Source: Planktomarina sp.
Lineage (GTDB): Bacteria; Pseudomonadota; Alphaproteobacteria; Rhodobacterales; Rhodobacteraceae
Length of the DNA stretch: 11,867 nucleotides
Assembly: GCA_022425445.1 (NCBI GenBank)
Contig: JAKMFM010000231.1
Span: 1 to 11,867 of the forward strand
Direction of reading: 5' to 3'
The notes beneath the pieces are model-generated. The model did no database searches, had not been told where the DNA came from, and worked only from the letters and a program-made list of their open reading frames with translations. The position numbers and the translations under genes were made by a program. Of the stretch, positions 1 to 5,511 are shown piece after piece (positions within the stretch are counted from its first letter, which is position 1; every line of letters starts with the position of its first letter).

Positions 1-641
1 GGCAAATCGTCAAAGTGATGCAGCAAAGCTGCAGGCGCCAAGGCCTCCATATCCCCCCCGCCGGGCCCGAAGGTCACCAGCACCGATGGGATATCAGCAT
101 TCGCAGCGGTTGAGCGATCTGTCACCGTATCCCCAATCAAACAGACCCGCGTGCGATCTCCGCCAGCACGGTCGACCGCTTCCCACAACGGCGCCGGGTC
201 TGGTTTGCGCTGCGCCAGAGTATCGGCGCCGACCAAAGCGTCAAAATAGGCGCTGGCATTTAAAGCCCGCATCAATTGGATCGCCAGAGCTTCGGGCTTA
301 TTGGTGCAAATCGCCACCGCATATCCAGACGCCCGCAGTCGAGCCACAGCATTCAGGGCACCGGGATAGAAGATCGTCAATTCCGAGATATCAGCGCCAT
401 AGGCCTCGAGTAAGATTGGATATTGCCGATCGATTTCGGACATATCCGTCCAGCCGGCTCGTTCAAACCCCGCCAAGAGCATGGCCCGGCCGCCGCGCAA
501 TGCTGTACCGCTGTCCCTTGGCGCCTGCAGCATGTCTCCCAGCCCAAGGCCTCGAAAACAACTGTTGGCCGCTTTGAGCAAATCGCCACTGGTATCGGCA
601 AGCGTGCCGTCCAGATCAAAGACCACACAGGGTTTAAGCAT
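1..641 (-). CDS. gph: Phosphoglycolate phosphatase, HAD superfamily (3' end cut by window edge)
   Basis: Probably dephosphorylates 2-phosphoglycolate to glycolate in the cytoplasm, salvaging the product of Rubisco oxygenation or DNA 3'-end repair. The frame is open from the ATG at 641 to the window edge, giving 213 full codons. All four HAD motifs are present: FDLDGTLADT with nucleophile D9 and acid/base D11, T113 in ICTNKPE, K146 in RKPDPAP, and the acidic pair D171/D175 in GDTVTDRS. A helical cap of about 70 residues lies between motifs I and II, as in Gph-type enzymes. Relatives are about 220 residues, so only about ten are missing. The Shine-Dalgarno AAGGAG lies 7 bases before the ATG. 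It is transcribed divergently from glmU. The HAD phosphatase assignment is secure; the phosphoglycolate substrate is inferred from family resemblance. Confidence 0.88.
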   Translation of the reverse strand, partial: MLKPCVVFDLDGTLADTSGDLLKAANSCFRGLGLGDMLQAPRDSGTALRGGRAMLLAGFERAGWTDMSEIDRQYPILLEAYGADISELTIFYPGALNAVARLRASGYAVAICTNKPEALAIQLMRALNASAYFDALVGADTLAQRKPDPAPLWEAVDRAGGDRTRVCLIGDTVTDRSTAANADIPSVLVTFGPGGGDMEALAPAALLHHFDDL

Positions 642-759
642 ATTCTTGCTCCTTAGGTTGCGCCAATTGCAAAAAGCGGCGTTTGTGCAAAATAGCTTGT
701 CGATTTCCACTATACCCTTAAAAGGGCTCCACTGATTTATAAAGGACTTAGATCCGCTA
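642..759. promoter_or_regulatory. Divergent gph/glmU intergenic region
   Basis: These 118 bases separate two divergent genes and must hold promoters for both. No clear -35/-10 pair with good spacing was found. At 715-726 there is an inverted repeat, CCCTT-AA-AAGGG, flanked on the left by TATA. TATAAA also occurs at 738-743, but without a recognisable -35 box at the right distance. The glmU ATG has only a distant Shine-Dalgarno (AAAGGA at 741-746, 13 bases upstream), but an in-frame TGA at 733-735 rules out an earlier start. Confidence 0.4.
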
Positions 760-2112
760 ATGAATATCGCACTCATCATCCTTGCCGCAGGAAAAGGCAC
801 TCGGATGCAATCGGAGCTGCCGAAAGTTTTGCACAAAGTGGCCGGTGCACCCATGTTGATCCACGCCATGCGCGCCGGGCGTGCTTTGGAGCCTAAACGG
901 TCCATTATTGTCGCAGGCCATGGCTTTGAAGCTGTAAGCGCCGCCGCGCGCACCGAAGATCCGGACGTGGAAATTGTCGTGCAAGAAGCGCAATTGGGCA
1001 CAGGCCATGCCGTTGATCAAGCCCGGGACGCATTGGGTGATTTTGATGGAACGGTCCTTGTGCTGTACGGCGATTGCCCCCTCATCCAAACGCGCACCCT
1101 CGAAGAGTTGACAGCCACCCTCAACGACTCAGCGGTATCCGTGCTCGGGTTTGACGCAAAAGATCCGGCCCGATATGGCCGTTTGATCACGGATGGTGAC
1201 AAATTGAAGCGAATTGTTGAATTCAAGGATGCAAGCCCGGAAGAAAGAGCGGTGACGCTTTGCAATAGCGGTGTCATGGCCGCGCCCGCAAACTTCCTGT
1301 TCGACCTTCTGTCTGAAATTGATACGGACAACGCCTCAGGTGAGCTCTATTTGACAGATGTCGTTGGCAAGGCCGTGGCGCGGGGGTTGCAATGTGCTGC
1401 AGTCCGCTGCGCGGAACGCGAAACTCTGGGCGTCAACAGCCGAATTGAGTTGATGCAGGCTGAAAAAGAGTTTCAAAATCTGCGCCGCGCCGAAGCTTTG
1501 GAAGATGGCGTCTCAATGCCAGCACCCGAAACCGTGCATTTTTCCTTTGATACCGTCATCGGCCGAGATACGGTTATTGAACAGAACGTGGTGTTCGGCC
1601 CGGGTGTCACGGTCGAAAGTGGCGCCCAGATCCGCGCATTTTCACATTTGGAAGGTGCGCATGTCTCGCGCGGTTGCATCATTGGCCCCTATGCCCGCCT
1701 GCGCCCTGGCGCTGAACTGGCGGAGGATGTGAAAATTGGTAATTTTGTCGAAATCAAGGCCAGCGCGCTCGACGAGGGCGCCAAAGTCAACCACCTGTCC
1801 TATATTGGCGATGCGCATATTGGCGCCCGGGCCAATATTGGCGCCGGCACGATAACGTGCAACTATGATGGGGTGATGAAACATCACACTTATATCGGCC
1901 AAGAGGCCTTTATCGGCTCAAATACCATGCTGGTTGCACCGGTCACAGTCGGGCAAGACGCGATGACGGCCAGCGGATCGGTGATCACGCAAAATGTGCC
2001 CGCTGGAGATCTCGCAATTGCCCGGTCCAAACAGGATAACAAATCCCGATTTGCTTTAAAATTGATGAAAAGATTGCGCGCGCTTAAGGCCGCAAAACAA
2101 AATAAAAACTAA
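760..2112 (+). CDS. glmU: Bifunctional GlcNAc-1-P uridyltransferase / GlcN-1-P acetyltransferase
   Basis: Catalyses the last two steps to UDP-GlcNAc: acetylation of glucosamine-1-phosphate with acetyl-CoA, then uridylyl transfer from UTP. At 450 residues it is close to the usual 456. The N-terminal pyrophosphorylase domain (about 1-230) has the nucleotide-binding signature LAAGKGTRM at 8-16, K22, the QLGTGHA segment at 79-84, metal-binding D105 in YGDCP, and N228. A linker helix (about 230-250) leads to a left-handed beta-helix of hexapeptide repeats (about 260-425). This carries K333 in VEIKAS, the likely catalytic base H345 in VNHLSYIGD, and N368-Y369 in TCNYDG. An in-frame stop just upstream fixes the start. 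glmS follows after 11 bases, so the two are almost certainly co-transcribed. No missing active-site residue was seen. Confidence 0.97.
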   Translation: MNIALIILAAGKGTRMQSELPKVLHKVAGAPMLIHAMRAGRALEPKRSIIVAGHGFEAVSAAARTEDPDVEIVVQEAQLGTGHAVDQARDALGDFDGTVLVLYGDCPLIQTRTLEELTATLNDSAVSVLGFDAKDPARYGRLITDGDKLKRIVEFKDASPEERAVTLCNSGVMAAPANFLFDLLSEIDTDNASGELYLTDVVGKAVARGLQCAAVRCAERETLGVNSRIELMQAEKEFQNLRRAEALEDGVSMPAPETVHFSFDTVIGRDTVIEQNVVFGPGVTVESGAQIRAFSHLEGAHVSRGCIIGPYARLRPGAELAEDVKIGNFVEIKASALDEGAKVNHLSYIGDAHIGARANIGAGTITCNYDGVMKHHTYIGQEAFIGSNTMLVAPVTVGQDAMTASGSVITQNVPAGDLAIARSKQDNKSRFALKLMKRLRALKAAKQNKN

Positions 2113-2123
2113 GGATTGAACCC

Positions 2124-3947
2124 ATGTGCGGAATTGTTGGAGTATTAGGAAATCACCAAGTCGCTCCGATCTTGGTCGAAGCACTCAAACGCTTGGAATA
2201 CCGCGGCTATGATAGCGCCGGTATCGCCACGGTAAATGCAGGCCATCTCGAACGCCGCCGCGCGGTTGGCAAGCTCGTAAACCTGTCTGACCGTTTGGTT
2301 GCAGAACCTTTGTCGGGCAAATCGGGCATAGGCCACACCCGCTGGGCGACCCATGGCACTCCCACAATCGTGAACGCCCACCCCCATCAAGCCGGTGCTG
2401 TGGCTGTGGTGCACAATGGAATTATTGAAAATTTCAAAGAGTTACGCTCCGAATTAAACGCACTTGGTGTGAGCCATGAAACCGACACAGACACGGAAAC
2501 CGTCGCGCTGTTGACCCATCACTATATGTCCGAAGGCCACAGCCCCCAAGAGGCCGCGCAAAGAACGATCGCCCGCCTTGAGGGTGCCTTCGCCCTTGCG
2601 TTTCTCTTTCAAGGCGAAGATGATTTGATGATTGCTGCACGCAAGGGCTCCCCGTTGGCAATCGGCCATGGCGATGGCGAAGCCTATGTGGGCTCGGATG
2701 CCATTGCACTCGCCCCTTTGACCGATAAAATCACATATATGGAAGAGGGTGATTTTGCCGTGATCACCCGAACATCTGTTGAGATTTACGACCAAAACGG
2801 TACATTGGCCAATCGCGACACCCGTAAGATCACCATGGATGCAACAAGAGTGGACAAAGGCGGCTTTAAACATTTCATGGCCAAAGAGATTGCCGAACAG
2901 CCCCCAGTGCTGAAAAAAACTCTGAGCCACTATCAAAATGCGGATGCCTCAGAGGTTGAATTGCCAGAACATGATATTGATTTGGCCCATATTGACCGGC
3001 TGACCATGGTGGCTTGTGGCACTGCCTTTTACGCAGCTCTGACAGCAAAATATTGGTTTGAGAAAATTGCGCGCTTGCCGGTCGATGTTGATGTCGCCTC
3101 AGAGTTTCGCTACCGCGAACCCCCGGTCAGCCCACGAACCTGCGCCCTCTTTGTCAGCCAATCGGGTGAGACCGCAGATACGTTGGCGGCGCTGCGCTAC
3201 ATGGCCTCGCAAAATGCCACGATCCTGTCAGTGGTGAACGTGCCGGAAAGCTCCATTGCGCGGGAAAGTGATCTGGTGTTGCCACTTCATGCGGGGGTCG
3301 AAATTGGTGTCGCCTCGACCAAAGCCTTCACCGCGCAGCTGACGGTACTGGCCCTGCTGGCCATCAAAATCGCCTATGCCAAGGGTACAATTGATACCGC
3401 GCAATATCGTGCCTATATCGTAGAGCTCAACCGCTTGCCGGGTCTGATCAGCCAAGCTCTGAGCATTGATAGCGCTGTGCAAACGATTTCAAAGAAATTG
3501 GCCGCGGCGCAGGACATTATCTTCTTAGGGCGGGGTGCGCTCTATCCTATCGCAATGGAAAGTGCATTAAAATTAAAAGAAATTAGTTATATACACGCAG
3601 AAGGTTATCCTTCTGGCGAATTGAAACATGGACCCATCGCGCTCATTGATAAAAACGTGCCTGTGGTGGTCATGGCCCCTATGGATCCGCTTTTCGATAA
3701 ATCTGTCTCCAATATGCAAGAAGTCATGGCTCGATCTGGCCAAGTGCTGCTGATCTCTTGCAAGCAAGGTCTGAAGACAGCGGCTGAGGGCACCTGGGCA
3801 CAAATCACCATGCCCACAACCCCTGATCTTCTGGCCCCCATCGTCTACGCCATCCCGGCGCAGCTGCTCGCATATCATACGGCTCAGGCCAAGGGCACCG
3901 ATGCAGATCAGCCACGCAACCTGGCAAAATCAGTGACCGTGGAATGA
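2124..3947 (+). CDS. glmS: Glutamine--fructose-6-phosphate aminotransferase (isomerizing)
   Basis: Converts fructose-6-phosphate and glutamine to glucosamine-6-phosphate and glutamate, the entry step of amino-sugar synthesis. It is 607 residues; the family norm is about 609. The N-terminal class II glutaminase domain starts MCGIVG, with Cys2 becoming the N-terminal nucleophile after Met removal, followed by YRGYDSAG, GHTRWATHG and HNGIIEN. Two SIS sugar-isomerase domains follow (about 290-420 and 460-595), including SQSGETADT and the ELKHGP histidine. The C-terminus ends AKSVTVE, with the expected catalytic lysine K602. AAGGA at 2111-2115, overlapping the glmU stop, lies 8 bases before the ATG, so translation is probably coupled. 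The 11-base gap leaves no room for a glmS ribozyme. Codons 480-497 are unusually AT-rich (see findings). Confidence 0.98.
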   Translation: MCGIVGVLGNHQVAPILVEALKRLEYRGYDSAGIATVNAGHLERRRAVGKLVNLSDRLVAEPLSGKSGIGHTRWATHGTPTIVNAHPHQAGAVAVVHNGIIENFKELRSELNALGVSHETDTDTETVALLTHHYMSEGHSPQEAAQRTIARLEGAFALAFLFQGEDDLMIAARKGSPLAIGHGDGEAYVGSDAIALAPLTDKITYMEEGDFAVITRTSVEIYDQNGTLANRDTRKITMDATRVDKGGFKHFMAKEIAEQPPVLKKTLSHYQNADASEVELPEHDIDLAHIDRLTMVACGTAFYAALTAKYWFEKIARLPVDVDVASEFRYREPPVSPRTCALFVSQSGETADTLAALRYMASQNATILSVVNVPESSIARESDLVLPLHAGVEIGVASTKAFTAQLTVLALLAIKIAYAKGTIDTAQYRAYIVELNRLPGLISQALSIDSAVQTISKKLAAAQDIIFLGRGALYPIAMESALKLKEISYIHAEGYPSGELKHGPIALIDKNVPVVVMAPMDPLFDKSVSNMQEVMARSGQVLLISCKQGLKTAAEGTWAQITMPTTPDLLAPIVYAIPAQLLAYHTAQAKGTDADQPRNLAKSVTVE

Positions 3948-4036
3948 ACCCCAAGTCACCAGAGCGGGCACAAGCCTTTTTGGATGTACATGGCGATAGC
4001 CTCCGTAGCGCCGTGCGCAAAGATGCCAGCCGCTGA
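3944..4036 (+). CDS. Small ORF overlapping the glmS stop (ATGA)
   Basis: A 30-codon ORF starts in the ATGA overlap with the glmS stop codon, the arrangement typical of translationally coupled genes. It encodes a protein-like, charged peptide starting MNPKSPERAQAFLDVHG and stops at TGA 4034-4036, followed at once by TAG. I do not recognise the peptide. It may be a genuine small protein, or the surviving first codons of a longer downstream gene lost in a deletion. The second reading is favoured by the truncated ORF on the opposite strand that begins to lose its protein-like character at the same place. There is no strong Shine-Dalgarno beyond a GTGGA in the glmS tail. Confidence 0.3.
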   Translation: MNPKSPERAQAFLDVHGDSLRSAVRKDASR

Positions 4037-4145
4037 TAGCCCCCTGCGCCGCAGATTCGGTCCGATAGAGCTCACCGTACCTGCGGGGATGAATTGGATC
4101 ATACGCGGAAATATAAAATACTTTTCGTTTAAAACTCTGTCCCAT
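4026..4145 (-). pseudogene. 5' remnant of a lost protein gene of unknown function
   Basis: Reading the minus strand from the ATG at 4145, the first 40 codons look like a real protein N-terminus: KRKVFYISAYDPIHPRRYG, then ELYRTESAAQGAISGW. I recall uncharacterised alphaproteobacterial proteins with N-termini of the form VFY..GYDP..PRRYRELYR.E, often in roseobacters, though this is from memory and unverified. A Shine-Dalgarno-like GAGG lies 7 bases upstream. The open frame continues to a stop at 3930, but beyond about 4026 it runs antisense to the small ORF and the end of glmS. It no longer looks like the same protein, being rich in His, Arg and Trp. The simplest reading is a gene truncated by a deletion, with its start left intact. 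A short functional peptide is possible but less likely. Confidence 0.42.
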
Positions 4146-4221
4146 TGGGAGACCTCAAAATATAAAGTCCTCCTAACCTATGCAGTCCAAAAATTAAATC
4201 TCTTTATCAAGTCAAAGCAGC

Positions 4222-4240
4222 ACAGACCGGCCAGGCCTGT
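4222..4240 (-). terminator. Hairpin downstream of ccdA, weak terminator candidate
   Basis: On the minus-strand transcript, ACAGGCC and GGTCTGT form a 7-bp stem (one G-U pair) around the 5-base loop TGGCC, starting 13 bases after the ccdA stop. No T run follows, only a few scattered Ts, so intrinsic termination would be inefficient. It may instead protect the 3' end of the mRNA. Confidence 0.25.
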
Positions 4241-4253
4241 CCCAACGCGTCAA

Positions 4254-5006
4254 TCAGCCCAGGGTTGAAAGGGCCGGGAATTGTTCCAAAATCCACCAGC
4301 TGAACTGGGTGAATTGCCCCGTCACCATCATCAAGCCAACGGTCCAGAGCAGCACTCCCATGATCCGCTCGATCCGCATCATATGGCGTTTCATCCAACC
4401 CATCAGCCCTTTGAGGGACGGAAAGAACACCGCAACCAACACGAAGGGAATACCAAGGCCCGCCGCATAGGTGGCAAGCAAAATGACCCCTTTGGCGGGA
4501 GTGGCGGTATCAGCAGCAAGCGCGAGGATTGTGCCCAAAATGGGGCCCAAACAGGGCGTCCAGCCAAAGGCGAAGGCCAGACCCAAAATATAGGCACCAA
4601 AGGCCGAACCGCCGCGGTCGCCTCCCTCAATCCGCGCTTCGCGATCCAACAGCCCGATTCGGATGACGCCAAGGAAATGCGCACCAAACACCATAACCAG
4701 AATGCCTGCCCCGCTGACGAACCAATCTTGATTGGACAAAAACAGGCGGCCAAAACTTGAGGCGGTAAACCCAAGCAGGATGAACACGGTCGACAAGCCC
4801 AAAACAAAAAATAAAGCGGCCAGAACCACGCGACGACGCGCCTGCGCGGTGGTGCTCATATCATCCATGCTCACCCCGCCCATATAGGCCAAATAGGGCG
4901 GAACAATGGGCAGAACGCAGGGGCTTGCAAAGCTGATCAACCCGCCCAGCAGGGCCACAAACATGGCGGGCATCAGCCCGGCATCCCATAGATCAATTCC
5001 AAACAT
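4254..5006 (-). CDS. ccdA: Cytochrome c biogenesis protein CcdA (DsbD transmembrane family)
   Basis: An inner-membrane thiol-disulfide carrier that passes electrons from cytoplasmic thioredoxin to periplasmic partners, keeping apocytochrome c cysteines reduced. The ~250 residues form six predicted helices (about 13-36, 58-82, 96-116, 135-167, 175-196 and 214-233). This is the short CcdA form, without the periplasmic DsbD domains. The two redox cysteines are present: C30 in FASPCVLP and C152 in GWTPCLGP. The start is ambiguous. ATG at 5006 is 8 bases from AAAGG, while an in-frame GTG at 5012 is 6 bases from AGGA. I prefer the ATG because MFGI is the usual beginning as I remember it. It is divergent from the tusA-like gene and convergent with glmS. 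No other cytochrome c maturation gene is nearby. A three-unit 10-bp repeat lies just upstream. Confidence 0.93.
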   Translation of the reverse strand: MFGIDLWDAGLMPAMFVALLGGLISFASPCVLPIVPPYLAYMGGVSMDDMSTTAQARRRVVLAALFFVLGLSTVFILLGFTASSFGRLFLSNQDWFVSGAGILVMVFGAHFLGVIRIGLLDREARIEGGDRGGSAFGAYILGLAFAFGWTPCLGPILGTILALAADTATPAKGVILLATYAAGLGIPFVLVAVFFPSLKGLMGWMKRHMMRIERIMGVLLWTVGLMMVTGQFTQFSWWILEQFPALSTLG

Positions 5007-5020
5007 TAACACGGCCTTTC

Positions 5021-5049
5021 CTGTCTCAGGCTGTCTTAGGCTATCTCGG
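5021..5049. repeat. Tandem 10-bp imperfect repeat upstream of ccdA
   Basis: Three consecutive units read CTGTCTCAGG, CTGTCTTAGG and CTATCTCGG on the plus strand (10, 10 and 9 bases). They sit directly upstream of the ccdA Shine-Dalgarno, inside its probable 5' leader. One helical turn per unit would put each copy on the same DNA face. Function is unknown; replication slippage is an equally good explanation. Confidence 0.6.
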
Positions 5050-5200
5050 CTCTGGCGTCATCTGTAAGTTTGTCACATCGATCTGTGCGAGCGGGCATTT
5101 TGCCATTCCATGCGCTATTGCGTGTCTCTGCCTCTGGCGCGCAGAAAAATTTTGCGGCATTAAGGAGACAGAGGTACACGGATCGGCAATAGGCGCAGCG

Positions 5201-5434
5201 ATGACTTGGGACGAAGAATTAGACGCCATTGGGCTCTTGTGCCCTTTACCGGTTCTCAAAGCCCGCAAACGCTTGCTGGCGATGGCTGAGGGAACTGTCT
5301 TGTTGATGTGCGCAGATGATCCGGCCACCATTGTTGACGTGCCGCATTTCTGCTCAGAGGCCGGCCACGAGATGATATCGCAACACAGCGAGGGCGCGGA
5401 ACTGCGATTTTTCATTCGCAAGGGCGGCGGCTAG
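5201..5434 (+). CDS. tusA: TusA-family sulfur carrier protein
   Basis: A 77-residue cytoplasmic protein of the TusA/SirA-like/YeeD group, which carries sulfane sulfur as a cysteine persulfide for tRNA thiolation, molybdenum cofactor or general sulfur trafficking. It shows the family signature: DAIGLLCPLPVLKARKRL, with acceptor Cys14 in the CPxP motif, followed by the beta-alpha-beta-alpha-beta pattern and the conserved DDPATIVDVPHFCSEAGH stretch. Length fits the family (about 75-85). The ATG is preceded by a weak AGG, 7 bases away. A better-looking AAGGAG lies about 33 bases upstream, with no ATG, GTG or TTG between the two in this frame. A strong terminator follows 24 bases after the stop. 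Family membership is secure. Which pathway it serves, and strict orthology to E. coli TusA, is not shown by the sequence. Confidence 0.88.
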   Translation: MTWDEELDAIGLLCPLPVLKARKRLLAMAEGTVLLMCADDPATIVDVPHFCSEAGHEMISQHSEGAELRFFIRKGGG

Positions 5435-5458
5435 GTTTGACGCCCAGCCTTTCAAAGC

Positions 5459-5488
5459 AAAAGAGCCCCGCAAATGCGAGGCTCTTTT
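5459..5488. terminator. Bidirectional rho-independent terminator between tusA-like gene and rne
   Basis: A perfect 9-bp arm AAAAGAGCC (5459-5467) pairs with GGCTCTTTT (5480-5488). After one C/A mismatch the stem continues with CGC/GCG around an AAAT loop. The A tract on one side and the T tract on the other give a U run on either strand, so it can end both the plus-strand tusA-like transcript and the minus-strand rne transcript, whose genes converge here. Confidence 0.93.
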
Positions 5489-5511
5489 ACATATGTGTAT
5501 CGGGAATGTGT

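Larger units (their letters stand above)
3948..4253. other. glmS-ccdA intergenic patch with gene remnants
   Basis: These 306 bases between the convergent glmS and ccdA genes hold no intact gene of normal size. The glmS-proximal third carries the 30-codon ORF on the plus strand. The middle carries a minus-strand 5' gene fragment (4026-4145). The rest, about 4106-4220, is clearly more AT-rich than the flanking genes. No good intrinsic terminator for glmS was found; short stems such as CTGC-GCC-GCAG at 4044-4054 are not followed by a T run. Confidence 0.5.

Noticed and set aside
86..577. Plus-strand open frame of 163 codons
   Set aside because: It lies antisense to the gph frame, whose HAD motifs are unambiguous; the peptide is Arg/Pro-rich and family-less.
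2113..2123. glmS ribozyme or riboswitch
   Set aside because: Only 11 bases separate glmU and glmS; the glmS ribozyme is a Gram-positive leader element and does not fit.
4044..4054. Short CTGC-GCC-GCAG hairpin as a glmS terminator
   Set aside because: Only four base pairs and no following T run.
3984..4268. Plus-strand open frame of 94 codons downstream of glmS
   Set aside because: No usable ribosome binding site, composition shifts along its length, and it runs antisense across the more protein-like minus-strand fragment and into ccdA.
4281..4760. Plus-strand open frame of 159 codons
   Set aside because: Fully antisense to ccdA, rich in His, Gln, Asn and Pro as expected from the complement of membrane-protein codons.
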